A DNA stretch of 43,550 bases from Phenylobacterium sp. (GCF_030698145.1 NZ_JAUYNW010000020.1:1-43550); one strand, 5' to 3'. Counted from the first letter of the stretch, positions 1 through 9,071 are shown. Made by a program: numbers and translations. Notes: a model not told the origin generated them from the letters alone.

Positions 1-1277
1 GCCTCCACGGTCGCCCAGTCGCCGGGCACGCTCCAGCGGGTCCCCTCGAAGGTGCGGAAGGTCTTGGCCGACTTCTCCTCGTCCTTGTAGTAGCCGACCG
101 GGGTGTGGCCGCCGACCGCCACCAGGCCGCGCACGCCCGACCCCGGCTGGACGCGCACGCCGTCCTCGGTGAACACCGCGGCGTTGGGGCCGGTGGCGAA
201 CTTCGCCGTGCCGGCCGCCGCGCCGCCGCCCGAGGTGGAGGCCGCCAGGCCGAGCGCTTCGGACGATCCCAGCGAGTCCATCAGCATGATGTGCGGAAGG
301 TGCTTGAGCAGGCCTTGCTTGTTCTCCGCGCCCCACATGGCGCCCGACGAGACGATCCGGCGCAGGGAGGGCAGGGGCCAGCGGCCGGGATTGGCGTCGA
401 GGGTCTCCAGCATCGGAGCGGCGAAGGCCGGGCCCACGATGATCAGGCCCGAGACGCCGAGGCGGTCGACTTCGTCGAACAGGTGGGCCGGGTCGAACCG
501 GCGCGGAACCAGGGTGGCGACCGCCCCGCCGGAGATCAGGGTGCCGAACGAGATGAACTGGCCGGTGGCGTGCATCAGCGGCGCCACCGGGATGGTGATG
601 GCCAGCGGCGCGTCCGAGGCGGCGACGGCGGCCGCGCGGACGCCGGCTTCCTCGACACTCTCCAGCGGCGGCAGGCCGAGCAGCAGGTTGGCCCCGCCGC
701 CCAGCGCCTTGAACAGGTCCTCCTGGCGCCACATCACGCCCTTGGGCATGCCGGTGGTGCCGCCGGTGTACATGATCAGCAGGTCGTCGGCCGAGCGGCC
801 CCAGGCCGCCTCGAACCGGTCGGCGCCGGGCGCGACGATGGCGTCATAGTCGGCGGCCCAGGCCGGGACCGGATGGCCGGGCTCGGCCACCGCGACCCAG
901 GTCTTCACCTTGGGCAGGCGGGCGCGCACCTTGTCGGCCATCTCGGCGAAGGAGGCGTGGAACACCACGGCCTCGGCGTCGGCGTTGTCGAAGAGGTAGG
1001 TCAGCTCCTCGCCGCCATAGCGGTAGTTGGTGTTGAACGGCGCCAGGCCGGCCTTGAAGGCGGCGTAGTAGCTCTCGAGGTACTCCGGTCCGTTATAGAG
1101 ATAGGCCGCGACCTTGGACTGCCGGGTCAGGCCGGCGGCGACGAAATGGGCGGCGAGCGCGTTGGCGCGGCGGTCGAAGGCGTTCCAGCTCAGCGTCCGA
1201 TCACCGTGGATCAGGGCCGGGCGATCGGGCGTGGCGGTGGCCACCGCTTCCCACAGGTTGGCGTAATTCCAAACCAA
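1..1277 (-). CDS. acyl-CoA synthetase (AMP-forming), C-terminus cut by window edge
   Basis: Adenylate-forming enzyme that activates a carboxylic acid to acyl-AMP and then to the CoA thioester. Reading the minus strand from the TTG at 1277 gives an open frame of about 425 residues to the window edge. It begins VWNYANLWEAVATATPDRPAL and carries the phosphate-binding A3 motif YTGGTTGMPKG near residue 185. The phrase GVMWRQEDLF right after that motif is typical of the FadD3/FadD19-like group that acts on bulky or steroid-type acids, but the substrate cannot be read from sequence. The TTG start is chosen because GGAGG lies six bases upstream and the N-terminus matches the family; an upstream ATG at 1290 is in another frame. 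The last part of the C-terminal lid domain is outside the window. The gene is divergent from the antiporter gene. Confidence 0.88.
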   Translation of the reverse strand, partial: MVWNYANLWEAVATATPDRPALIHGDRTLSWNAFDRRANALAAHFVAAGLTRQSKVAAYLYNGPEYLESYYAAFKAGLAPFNTNYRYGGEELTYLFDNADAEAVVFHASFAEMADKVRARLPKVKTWVAVAEPGHPVPAWAADYDAIVAPGADRFEAAWGRSADDLLIMYTGGTTGMPKGVMWRQEDLFKALGGGANLLLGLPPLESVEEAGVRAAAVAASDAPLAITIPVAPLMHATGQFISFGTLISGGAVATLVPRRFDPAHLFDEVDRLGVSGLIIVGPAFAAPMLETLDANPGRWPLPSLRRIVSSGAMWGAENKQGLLKHLPHIMLMDSLGSSEALGLAASTSGGGAAAGTAKFATGPNAAVFTEDGVRVQPGSGVRGLVAVGGHTPVGYYKDEEKSAKTFRTFEGTRWSVPGDWATVE

Positions 1278-1459
1278 GGCGTTCCTCCATTGCTTAAAAT
1301 ATGGCGGGCATAGGCGGGAAGACCGCGGGCGCTGTCAACGGCGCGAGGCCCTTGTTTCAATGCGGAAATCGAAGCTCAACGGGGCTTAAAGCGGCGCCTG
1401 CAGGGTTACGCGAAGCACCGATGCGCCGCATACTGTCGTTCATCCCAGAAGGAGAGCGC

Positions 1460-3250
1460 ATGGAAGGCCACGTTTCGCCTGGCGAGTACAAGGACGTCAT
1501 CCTGTTCCTGGCCACCGCCGGCGTGATCGTGCCGCTGTTCCGACGCTGGAAGATCAGCCCGATCCTGGGGTTCCTGGGGGCGGGCGTGGTGCTGGGGCCG
1601 TTCGGCCTGGGGGCGCTGTCCTCGACCTATGGCTGGCTGGCCTATGTGACCATCGACAATCCCGACGAGATCGCCCAGCTCGCCGAGTTCGGGGTGGTGT
1701 TCCTGCTGTTCATGATCGGGCTGGAGCTCTCCTGGGAGCGCCTGCGCCTGATGCGCAAATGGGTGTTCGGCCTGGGCGCCCTGCAGGTGGCCCTCAGCCT
1801 GGGCGCCATCGCCAGCGTGGCCCTGGCGTTCGGTCAGCCCCCGGCGGCGGCGGCGGCCATCGGCGCGGCCCTGGCGCTCTCGTCCACCGCCGTGGTCATG
1901 CAGATCCTCACCGAGCACAAGCGCCAGCATTCGGCGGCCGGGCGGGCGACCTTCTCGGTGCTGCTGTTCCAGGACCTGGCGGTGGCCCCGATCCTGGTCA
2001 CCCTGGCCATCCTCGGCCGCGGGGCGGACGGGGAGACCTTCTCGCCGCGCCTGCTGCTGGCCTTCGCCCCGGCGGCGCTGGGCGTGCTCCTGCTGGTCGC
2101 CTTCGGCCGCCTGCTGCTGCGCCCGATGCTGAAGTCCGTCGCCCGGGCCAAGAGCGAAGAGATGTTCATGGCCGCCTGCCTGCTGGTGGTCATCGGCGCG
2201 GGCCTGGTCAGCGCGCTCACCGGCCTCTCCATGGCGCTCGGCGCCTTCATCGCGGGCCTGCTGCTGGCCGAGACCGAGTACCGCCACGAGGTCGAGGTCA
2301 CCATCGAGCCGTTCAAGGGCCTGCTGCTGGGGCTGTTCTTCCTGTCGGTGGGCATCGGGCTGGACCTGTCGCTGCTGGCCGCCCAGCCCATCCTGATCCT
2401 GGGGATCGCGGGCGGCGTGATGCTGCTGAACCTCTCGGTGGTGTTCCTGCTGAGCCGCGTGTTCGGCCTGCCCTGGCGCGGGGCGGCCGAGGCCGGCCTG
2501 CTGCTCGCTGGCGGCGGCGAGTTCGCCTATGTCATCCTCTCCGCGGCCATGGGCGAGGGCATCGTGCCCAGCGCCATCGGCCAGACCATCCTGGTCGCCT
2601 CGACCCTCTCGATGATGTGCATCCCGCTGCTGGCGGCGCTGGGCCTGAAGCTGGGCGGACGCAAGACCGGGGGGCAGGGCGTCGCGTCCGAGCCGCCGAT
2701 CCTGGACCACCAGCCCGAGACGCCCCGCGTGCTGGTGGTGGGCTACGGCCGGGTCGGCAAGCTGGTGGGCGACATGCTGGGCCGCCACGAGATTCCCTGG
2801 GTCGCCGCCGAGCGGGACGCGCGCCTGGTGGAGAGCGGCCGTCACGCCGGGGACGCCATCTTCTACGGCGACGCCTCGCGCGCGGAGTTCCTCAAGCGCT
2901 GCGGCCTGGAGACCGCGCCCGCCCTGGTGGTGACCATGGACGCTCCCGAGGGGGTGGAGGCGATCGTCGCCACGGCGCGGGAGATGCGCCCCGACCTGAT
3001 CATCGTGGCCCGCGCCCGCGACGCGCGCCAGGCCCAGCGGCTCTACGAACTTGGCGCCACCGACGCCGTGCCCGAGACCGTGGAGGCCAGCCTGCAGCTG
3101 TCCGAAGCCGTGCTGGTGGAGATCGGCGTGCCCATGGGCCTGATCATCGCCTCGATCCACGAGCGGCGCGACGAGTTCCGCAAGGCGCTGAACCGGCCCG
3201 AGGCGCTCGGCGGCCGCACTCGCCGCTATCGGCGAGCGGCCGAATCCTGA
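1460..3250 (+). CDS. CPA2-family cation:proton antiporter with TrkA-N domain (KefB/KefC-like)
   Basis: Inner-membrane antiporter of 596 residues. The first 400 or so residues form about 12 hydrophobic segments with the conserved ALALSSTAVVMQIL segment near residue 140. A cytosolic TrkA-N (RCK) domain follows from about residue 423, with the Rossmann motif VVGYGRVGKLVG. KefB/KefC relatives export K+ in exchange for H+ and are gated by nucleotides or glutathione adducts; the ion and the ligand here are inference. The ATG at 1460 is preferred over the longer frame from 1301 because AAGGAGAG sits just upstream and the first membrane segment begins soon after. No KefF/KefG partner gene is adjacent. 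The long open frame on the opposite strand is a GC-rich shadow. Confidence 0.9.
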   Translation: MEGHVSPGEYKDVILFLATAGVIVPLFRRWKISPILGFLGAGVVLGPFGLGALSSTYGWLAYVTIDNPDEIAQLAEFGVVFLLFMIGLELSWERLRLMRKWVFGLGALQVALSLGAIASVALAFGQPPAAAAAIGAALALSSTAVVMQILTEHKRQHSAAGRATFSVLLFQDLAVAPILVTLAILGRGADGETFSPRLLLAFAPAALGVLLLVAFGRLLLRPMLKSVARAKSEEMFMAACLLVVIGAGLVSALTGLSMALGAFIAGLLLAETEYRHEVEVTIEPFKGLLLGLFFLSVGIGLDLSLLAAQPILILGIAGGVMLLNLSVVFLLSRVFGLPWRGAAEAGLLLAGGGEFAYVILSAAMGEGIVPSAIGQTILVASTLSMMCIPLLAALGLKLGGRKTGGQGVASEPPILDHQPETPRVLVVGYGRVGKLVGDMLGRHEIPWVAAERDARLVESGRHAGDAIFYGDASRAEFLKRCGLETAPALVVTMDAPEGVEAIVATAREMRPDLIIVARARDARQAQRLYELGATDAVPETVEASLQLSEAVLVEIGVPMGLIIASIHERRDEFRKALNRPEALGGRTRRYRRAAES

Positions 3251-3782
3251 CCTAATTCCGCCATGACGGGTGAGGCAAAAGCGCCACCATCCCAACCTAA
3301 GCGGCGCAAGGCGTCGGCGACCCCGGAACCAAGCCTGGGAGCCGGCGTTGTCGGGATCGAGGCGCAAGGGCGTGCGCAGTGTTTTCATGGGGCTGGAATG
3401 TATCCGGACACGGACGAGTTGCGCGAGCAAACCGATCGGCCGGCCTGCGGCGTCGTGACAGATTTACAAGTATTTTCAAAGACATTCGCCCGTGGATCGC
3501 GCGGGCTTGACGCCCGCTCGCAGGTCTGGCCGAAGTCGTCTTTGCGAGTTTCGAAGCGATCGGGGCGCGCCAGGCGCTTCGCCCGTGACACGAAAGAGGG
3601 ATTCGTCCCTCGCCCCGAAGTTGCTTGCAACGGGGAATATTTGTAGCGTCCTGGCGTGAGTTCGTGGGGCCTGGGGAATTGGTGAATGTGTTGCGCCTGC
3701 GACACTTTCGCTACGCTTCGGCCTTGATATAACACTGCTGAGGCTTAAGGCCGCGGCAAAGGGCAATGAGAGGGCTCTGAAT
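3251..3782. other. intergenic region upstream of the OmpA-type gene
   Basis: No convincing gene is seen; short frames on both strands lack ribosome binding sites and family resemblance. A small hairpin (GCGGGC arms) lies at 3501-3517. The stretch nearest the OmpA-type gene is A+T richer and holds a TATAAC hexamer at 3728-3733 that could be a -10 element, but no good -35 hexamer is seen at the right distance. The region probably carries the promoter and 5' leader of the porin gene. Confidence 0.4.
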
Positions 3783-4979
3783 ATGAAATTCAAACTTCTG
3801 GCGGGAGCCGCCCTGGCGGCGGTGTTCGCCGCGTCCGGCGCTTCCGCGCAAGACGCCGGCTGGTATGGCGCCGTCGATCTCGGCTACCATATGCCTGAAG
3901 GCATCGAAGCCGCCTCGTCGAATAACTCCGCGGGTGGCTCGCCCTACAGCTGGGACTTCAATCAAGAAGAAGATTGGACCGGCTTCGCCCGTCTCGGCTA
4001 CCAGCTGAACGAGCATTGGCGCGTCGAGCTTGAGGGCGGCTATCGCCCCGGCGACATCGAATCGATCCGCGGCGGCTCGTCCAACGCGATCCTCGGCCTC
4101 TGCACCGCCGGCGTGCTCCGCACCACGGCGGCGCCGTCCTGCGGCTCGCCCTCGGGTGAGATCGAGTCGTGGACCGTCATGGGCAACGTCATCTATGACT
4201 TCATGCCCGGCGCGACGATCAACCCCTTCCTGGGCTTCGGCATCGGGATCAACCACGTCTCGCTCGACACCGTCGGCCAGTTCTCCAGCGTGACCGGGGC
4301 CGTCACCGCGGCCAACCCGTTCATCCAGAACCTGACCATCGATGACGACGACACCGCGCTCGCCTATCAGCTGATCGCGGGTCTGGCCTGGAGGGCGACC
4401 GATCGCCTGAACGTCGACCTGACCTATCGCTGGCTCGGCGGTTCCGATCTCGACTTCGCGTCGGTCGGCAGCCATGCGCTCCAGCCCGGCGTGTTCTCCG
4501 GCGAATATCGCGACCAGTCGGTGACCCTCGGCCTGCGGTACTCCTTCGCCGCTCCGCCGCCCCCGCCGCCTCCGCCCCCGCCGCCCCCGCCGCCCCCGCC
4601 GCCTCCCCCGCCGCCGCCTCCCCCGCCGCCTCCGCCGGCGTATGAGGCCAAGCAGTTCATCGTCTACTTCCCGTTCGATCAGTACGTCCTGACGCCGGAA
4701 GCCCAGACGGTGGTCCAGGAAGCCGCGAGCTACGCCTCGGCCGGTAACGCCACCCGCGTGATCGTGGTCGGCCACACCGACTCGTCGGGCTCTGACGCCT
4801 ACAACGCCCGCCTGTCGGAACGCCGCGCCAAGGCCGTCGCCGACTCGCTGGTCGGGCTGGGCCTCGGCGCCGACAAGCTGCAAGTCGATTGGAAGGGCGA
4901 GTCCCAACTCGCCGTTGCGACCGGCGACGGCGTGAAGGAACCGCTCAACCGCCGCTCGACGATCGACATCAACTTCTAA
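3783..4979 (+). CDS. OmpA-family outer membrane protein with 28-proline linker
   Basis: Outer-membrane protein of 398 residues. A signal peptide covers residues 1-22 (ends ASGASA). A beta-barrel of OmpA/OprF type follows to about residue 255, then 28 consecutive prolines (residues 258-285). The C-terminal OmpA domain, from about 290 to the end, holds the peptidoglycan-binding signature GHTDSSG...NARLSERRA. Family knowledge says the barrel sits in the outer membrane and the C-terminal domain grips the cell wall, so the proline run acts as a stiff periplasmic spacer. The run is coded by mixed CCG/CCC/CCT codons and should need elongation factor P. The gene ends just before a strong hairpin terminator, so it looks monocistronic. 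Confidence 0.93.
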   Translation: MKFKLLAGAALAAVFAASGASAQDAGWYGAVDLGYHMPEGIEAASSNNSAGGSPYSWDFNQEEDWTGFARLGYQLNEHWRVELEGGYRPGDIESIRGGSSNAILGLCTAGVLRTTAAPSCGSPSGEIESWTVMGNVIYDFMPGATINPFLGFGIGINHVSLDTVGQFSSVTGAVTAANPFIQNLTIDDDDTALAYQLIAGLAWRATDRLNVDLTYRWLGGSDLDFASVGSHALQPGVFSGEYRDQSVTLGLRYSFAAPPPPPPPPPPPPPPPPPPPPPPPPPPPPAYEAKQFIVYFPFDQYVLTPEAQTVVQEAASYASAGNATRVIVVGHTDSSGSDAYNARLSERRAKAVADSLVGLGLGADKLQVDWKGESQLAVATGDGVKEPLNRRSTIDINF

Positions 4980-5014
4980 GATATCGATCTTCAGCGACTG
5001 AGCTGATCAACAGG

Positions 5015-5047
5015 GAGCCCGGCCGAAAGGCCGGGCTCTTTTGTTTT
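5015..5047 (+). terminator. intrinsic terminator of the OmpA-type gene
   Basis: A perfect 10-bp stem (GAGCCCGGCC / GGCCGGGCTC) closed by a GAAA tetraloop is followed directly by a T-rich run TTTTGTTTTG. It lies 35 bases after the porin stop codon and is the clearest Rho-independent terminator in the window. Confidence 0.93.
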
Positions 5048-5105
5048 GCGCCGCAGCCTTCCACGGCTTTCCGCGTTTCCGAACCTGCACTGCGCGGGGA
5101 CCTGG

Positions 5106-6890
5106 ATGACGCTGCAACAAGGGCTGGCCTTCGGCCTGGTCGGATTGACGATCGCGGCCTTCATCTGGGGCCGGTTCCGCTACGACGTGATCGCCGTCTG
5201 CGCCCTGCTCGCCGGAGTGGTCATCGGGGCGGTGCCGGCCGACAAGGCCTTCGACGGCCTCTCCAACGACATCACCATCATCGTCGGCGCGGCCCTGATC
5301 GTCAGCGCCGCCTTCGCCCGATCGGGGATCATCGAGGCCGTGCTGCGGCCGCTGACCCCGCACCTGAAGACCGAGCGCAGCCAGGTTCCGGTCCTGACCG
5401 CCGCGGTGATGGCGCTCTCCACCGCCACCAAGAATGTCGGCGCCCTGGCGATCCTGATGCCGGTGGCCCTGCAGATCGCCCGGCGCACCGGCTCATCGCC
5501 CTCGCGCCTGCTGATGCCCATGGCCTTCGGGGCCATGCTGGGCGGGGTCGTGACCCTGGTCGGCACCGCGCCCAACATCATCGTCTCCCAGTTGCGCGAG
5601 CAGCTCCTGGGCAAGCCGTTCGGCATGTACGACTACGCGCCGGTCGGCCTGGGCTTCGCCCTGATCGGCCTGGTCTTCCTGAGCCTCGCCTACCGCATCC
5701 TGCCCACCGGCCGCGCGCCGGCCGTGAACATCGACGCGGCCCTGGCCGCCAACGCCTATTTCACCGAGGTCGAGGTTCCCGACGACTGGAACCCGGCCAA
5801 GTCCCGGATCGCCGACCTTCACGCCATGGCCCATGACGAGGCCCAGGTCATGGGCCTGCGCCGGGCCGGGCGGCGGATCTCCCGACCCCATCCGAACACC
5901 AAGGTCCGGCCGGGCGACACCCTGCTGCTGCAGGGCGAGCCCCAGGCGCTGGACGACCTCATCAAGCGCGCCAGGCTGCGCCTTACCCGCGCCCACCGTC
6001 CGGTGGTCATGGAGCAGCCCACCGAGGAGGTCCGGGTCCTGGAGGTGGTGGTCAGTGGCGAGTCGGGCCTGATCGGGCGCTCGGCCCAGCAGCTCGACCT
6101 CTATGGCCAGCACGGGGTCAACCTGCTGGCGGTCAGCCGGTCCGGCTACAGTCTCAAGCAGCACCTCAACCGCGTGCGCCTGCGGGCCGGCGACATCGTC
6201 CTGCTGCAGGGCGGCGAGCGCAGCCTGCCGGGCGCGCTGACGACGCTCGGCCTCCTGCCCCTGGCCGAGCGGGAGATGCGGCTGGGCGGCATCCGCCACC
6301 GGATCGCCCCGGCCGCCATCCTGGCCGCGGCGATGATCCTGGTGGCCTTCCAGCTCGCCCCGGTGGCCGTGGCCTTCTTCGGCGCGGCGGTGCTGGTGGT
6401 GGCGGTGGGCTCGATCCGCATGCGCGAGGCCTACGCCGCCATCGACGGCCCGCTGATCATCCTGATCGCCGCCATGATCCCGGTCTCCGGCTCCATCGAG
6501 ACCACGGGCGGCGCGGACCTGATCGCCGACGCCCTGTCGGCGATCTTCCGGGGCCAGGAGCCGATAATCGCCCTGATCTCGATCATGGCCGTGGCCATGG
6601 CCGCCACGCCCTTCCTCAACAACGCCGCCACCGTGTTGATCGTGGCGCCGGTGGGCGCCAGCCTGGCGCAGAAGCTGTCGCTCAACCCCGACCCCTTCCT
6701 GATGGCCGTGGCCTTGGGCGCGGCGTGCGACTTCCTCACCCCCATCGGCCACCAGTGCAACACCCTGGTCATGGGTCCGGGCGGCTACAGGTTCAGCGAC
6801 TACGCCCGGCTTGGCGCGCCGCTCACCCTGCTGATCCTGATTCTGGGCGGTCCTTTGATCGCCTGGTTCTGGCCCCTGACGGCGGTCTAG
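5106..6890 (+). CDS. SLC13-family permease with two TrkA-C (RCK-C) domains
   Basis: Inner-membrane anion or dicarboxylate/sulfate transporter of the SLC13/ArsB superfamily, 594 residues. Membrane segments occur in two halves. The first half ends in the motif GTAPNIIVS near residue 152. The second holds FLNNAATVLIVAP near residue 502 and PIGHQCNTLVMGPGGY near residue 545; such paired hairpin motifs shape the substrate site in this superfamily. Between the halves lie two TrkA-C domains (about 222-290 and 310-385), thought to bind a regulatory ligand. The ATG at 5106 is chosen over the TTG at 5046 because the TTG lies inside the upstream terminator's T-run. The substrate is not readable; sulfate or dicarboxylates are family guesses. 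Confidence 0.9.
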   Translation: MTLQQGLAFGLVGLTIAAFIWGRFRYDVIAVCALLAGVVIGAVPADKAFDGLSNDITIIVGAALIVSAAFARSGIIEAVLRPLTPHLKTERSQVPVLTAAVMALSTATKNVGALAILMPVALQIARRTGSSPSRLLMPMAFGAMLGGVVTLVGTAPNIIVSQLREQLLGKPFGMYDYAPVGLGFALIGLVFLSLAYRILPTGRAPAVNIDAALAANAYFTEVEVPDDWNPAKSRIADLHAMAHDEAQVMGLRRAGRRISRPHPNTKVRPGDTLLLQGEPQALDDLIKRARLRLTRAHRPVVMEQPTEEVRVLEVVVSGESGLIGRSAQQLDLYGQHGVNLLAVSRSGYSLKQHLNRVRLRAGDIVLLQGGERSLPGALTTLGLLPLAEREMRLGGIRHRIAPAAILAAAMILVAFQLAPVAVAFFGAAVLVVAVGSIRMREAYAAIDGPLIILIAAMIPVSGSIETTGGADLIADALSAIFRGQEPIIALISIMAVAMAATPFLNNAATVLIVAPVGASLAQKLSLNPDPFLMAVALGAACDFLTPIGHQCNTLVMGPGGYRFSDYARLGAPLTLLILILGGPLIAWFWPLTAV

Positions 6891-6893
6891 CGG

Positions 6894-6919
6894 CGCGCCG
6901 GCGAGAAACCGCCGGCGCG
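6894..6919. terminator. GC-rich hairpin between convergent genes
   Basis: Perfect 10-bp stem CGCGCCGGCG / CGCCGGCGCG with loop AGAAAC, in the 39-bp gap between the SLC13 gene and the convergent SnoaL-like gene. It has no T-run on either side, so it may pause or protect transcript ends from both directions rather than terminate alone. Confidence 0.5.
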
Positions 6920-6929
6920 GCGCCGCCAT

Positions 6930-7379
6930 CTAGGCCGCGCGGATCAGGCCGAGTTGGGTCAAGGCGCTGACCCCGTCGTCGAGGCCGATCTCCTCGACGA
7001 TCTTGCCGTTCTGGAGCTTCAGCACCGTCGTTCCGGTGAAGCGCATCGCCCGGCCGGTGGCCGCCGGCAGGCCGCCCGTCAGGAAGTCGCTGAACGCCGG
7101 CCCGGTATGGGTGCCGCCGCCTTCCCAGCGGCCGACCACATAGTCGCCCTCGGCGATCAGGTCCGCCGCGCCCCAGAAGCTGAGGTCGGGGAAGGCCTCG
7201 CGGAAGCCGGTCATGAAGGCCTTGATGTCGTCGCGCCCGCGGCGCGGCTCATGCAGGGAATATTGCAGGAGCATGTCGGGCGCGGCGAGCTCGTCGACGA
7301 TGGCCAGGTCGCAGGTCTGGCCCCAGAAATCGGTGAACCAGCGGCCGACGATGGCCTGGTTGTCTTCTTCCTTGGACAT
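6930..7379 (-). CDS. SnoaL-like ester cyclase/polyketide-cyclase-fold protein
   Basis: Cytosolic protein of 149 residues with the NTF2-like cone fold of the SnoaL family. It begins MSKEEDNQAIVGRWFTDFW and contains the family phrases DDIKAFMTGFREAFPDL and GTTVLKLQNGKIVEEI. Members act as small hydrolases, isomerases or cyclases or only bind ligands, so no reaction can be assigned. The ATG at 7379 has GGAAGAG upstream and fits the family start; the longer frame upstream is out of family. It is the last gene of a set with the ABM-like, dienelactone hydrolase-like and tautomerase genes, though 110 bases separate it from the ABM-like gene. Confidence 0.82.
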   Translation of the reverse strand: MSKEEDNQAIVGRWFTDFWGQTCDLAIVDELAAPDMLLQYSLHEPRRGRDDIKAFMTGFREAFPDLSFWGAADLIAEGDYVVGRWEGGGTHTGPAFSDFLTGGLPAATGRAMRFTGTTVLKLQNGKIVEEIGLDDGVSALTQLGLIRAA

Positions 7380-7489
7380 GGAGTTCTCTTCCTTGGCTGC
7401 TGTTGGGTGAGGCGTCCGCAGACGCCTTGCCCGACACCTAGGCCCCGCCCGGCCCGGCCGAACTCCGCTTGTTGCTTTGGAATCAGGCT

Positions 7490-7771
7490 TCAGAGATCGC
7501 CTCGATCCAGTTCGTCGAGATAGATGAACCGCGGCGCCCGCACCCCGGCCTGGCGACGGATCTCGGCCACCTCCGGCGACTCGAAGAAGCGCCGGGCGCC
7601 GTCCAGGCTCCGCCATCGCGAGAAATGCACGACCTGGTTGGCGTCGCCTTGCGCGCTCAGGACCTGGAAGCTGAGCTCGCCCGCGGCCTTGCGGATGTCC
7701 GCGGCGGCGTCGAACACCGCCTTCCAGGCCAGGTAGTCGTCGACCTCATGGAGGATCAGCACGTACGGCAT
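7490..7771 (-). CDS. antibiotic-biosynthesis-monooxygenase-fold (dimeric alpha/beta barrel) protein
   Basis: Small protein of 93 residues, start MPYVLILHEVDDYLAWKAVFD, with HFSRWRSLDGARRFFES in the middle. Both phrases are typical of the ABM-like ferredoxin-fold barrel. Family members are cofactor-free oxygenases, heme-degrading proteins or proteins of unknown role. Its start codon lies five bases after the stop of the dienelactone hydrolase-like gene, which points to one transcript. The partner genes suggest work on a small reactive or aromatic compound; that is inference. Confidence 0.75.
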   Translation of the reverse strand: MPYVLILHEVDDYLAWKAVFDAAADIRKAAGELSFQVLSAQGDANQVVHFSRWRSLDGARRFFESPEVAEIRRQAGVRAPRFIYLDELDRGDL

Positions 7772-7776
7772 GGGGC

Positions 7777-8595
7777 TCAGGCCAGGAGCCGGCGGCGGAA
7801 GAAGGCCAGGATCTCGTCGCGGGCCGCCAGCGTCGGCTGGCCCGCCTCGTCGATCAGGTGAGCGGTGACCACGCTGTGGGGGAAGGCCACGTGGCGCTGG
7901 AAGAACGGCGGCGGGTCGCCGTGGGCGGCGCTGTCGGGCAGCACCCGGCCTATGAACCGCTCGCCCAGCGCCTGCGACAGGGCCGCGAACCGCTCGGCCC
8001 GGCAGACCTGGTCGCCCGCGAAGCGGTAGGCCAGGACGGTCAGGTCGTCGGCCTCCAGGCGGCGCCCGACCGCGGCTAGGTCCTCAGGCGCGATGTCCAG
8101 CCCGCCGGGGTCGTCCAGGGGCAGGGACGGTTGGGAGAGCACCGGCGCCAGGACCGAGGACTCCAGCATCATGGTCAGCGCGAAATTGCCGGTGAAGCAC
8201 ATGCCGATGGCGCCCACGCCTGGCCCGCCGCAGGCCTCATGGGCCTGCCGCGCCAACGCGCGGAGCCAGACCGTCACCAGGCTCGACTGGTTGGCGCCGA
8301 AGGCGCGGAACTCGGCGCTGACGCAGGCCCGCCGGAACACCGCCGCGCCTTCCTCCGCGCCCGGGACCGCCCCGTCGCGCCCGAACAGCGAGGGCATGTA
8401 GACGCTGAACCCAGCGTCCCGGACCCAGCGGCTGAAGCGCGCCACATGCGGGCTGATCCCGGGCATCTCCGTCATGACGATCACCGCCGGCCCGGCGCCG
8501 GCCACGTAGACCACCTTCGAGGCGCCCTCGAAGGTGAACTCTCGCCGCTCGAAGTCCTCAAGGGGGTCGTCCTGCGTCATCGTCGGGTGCGTCAT
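7777..8595 (-). CDS. dienelactone hydrolase-family protein
   Basis: Alpha/beta hydrolase of 272 residues. The nucleophile elbow reads GMCFTG with Cys133 in the catalytic position, as expected for dienelactone hydrolases, which use Cys instead of Ser. A Glu near residue 43 (MTEMPGI) matches the family's elbow-gating Glu. A candidate catalytic His occurs in the C-terminal part (RHVAFPHS). The ATG at 8595 is preferred because AAGGACC lies upstream; a second in-frame ATG at 8580 is possible. It follows the tautomerase gene after 23 bases and precedes the ABM-like gene by five. True dienelactone hydrolases open the lactone ring in chlorocatechol breakdown; the real substrate here is unknown. Confidence 0.85.
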   Translation of the reverse strand: MTHPTMTQDDPLEDFERREFTFEGASKVVYVAGAGPAVIVMTEMPGISPHVARFSRWVRDAGFSVYMPSLFGRDGAVPGAEEGAAVFRRACVSAEFRAFGANQSSLVTVWLRALARQAHEACGGPGVGAIGMCFTGNFALTMMLESSVLAPVLSQPSLPLDDPGGLDIAPEDLAAVGRRLEADDLTVLAYRFAGDQVCRAERFAALSQALGERFIGRVLPDSAAHGDPPPFFQRHVAFPHSVVTAHLIDEAGQPTLAARDEILAFFRRRLLA

Positions 8596-8618
8596 CGGCT
8601 TGGTCCTTTCCGCGCCGA

Positions 8619-9071
8619 TCAGGCGGCGAGGTGTTGCAGGTGCTTGTAGCCGGCGGCCCTGGCCAGGTCGGGCAGGCGCCAGATGCCGCCGTTGCCGCCC
8701 CAGGTTCCGTCCGCCACCTCGGTCATGATCACCGAGGTCACGACCGGGCGCGGGTCTCCGGCCGGTTTGGTCGCGGCGATGACCTCCTGCAGCAGCCGCG
8801 CCGCATCGGCCCGCGCCGCGTCGTCCAGCACGCCGGCGGGATAGTGGAAGAACACCACCACCGGGATCAGCCGTTCCAGCGGGTCGTTCCCGCCGGCGTA
8901 GAAGGCGCCCGGCTGGAACTCGTCGATGAACACCCACGTCAGGGCCGCCTGGCTGGGATCGTCGCCGCCCTGCTCGACGGTCTTGGCGACCTGGGTCACC
9001 GCCTTGGCGAGCCGGTCGCGGGCGTCGGCGTCGAACACGCCCTGCGGCGCTCTGATGATGATGTTGGGCAA
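8619..9071 (-). CDS. tautomerase-family protein (4-oxalocrotonate tautomerase-like)
   Basis: 150-residue protein that starts at a TTG, giving (M)PNIIIRAPQGVFDADARDR. The proline right after the initiator is the catalytic amino-terminal Pro of this superfamily once Met is removed. It is about twice the length of the 60-residue 4-OT subunit, like the fused-domain or cis-CaaD/MSAD-type members. AGGAGCGAGACC upstream supports the TTG start. It is the first gene of the minus-strand set and is divergent from the GlxA-type regulator, with only 96 bases between the two starts, so that regulator is the likely controller. Confidence 0.8.
   Translation of the reverse strand: MPNIIIRAPQGVFDADARDRLAKAVTQVAKTVEQGGDDPSQAALTWVFIDEFQPGAFYAGGNDPLERLIPVVVFFHYPAGVLDDAARADAARLLQEVIAATKPAGDPRPVVTSVIMTEVADGTWGGNGGIWRLPDLARAAGYKHLQHLAA

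Noticed and set aside
1406..3430. A 674-codon minus-strand frame opposite the antiporter gene
   Set aside because: Typical GC-rich shadow frame rich in Gln, His and Gly; the + strand gene is clearly real.
3263..3646. 127-codon + strand frame after the antiporter gene
   Set aside because: No ribosome binding site, no family resemblance and codon use unlike neighbours; treated as non-coding.
4424..4660. Minus-strand frame with a long glycine run
   Set aside because: It is the antisense of the 28-proline tract of the OmpA-type protein.
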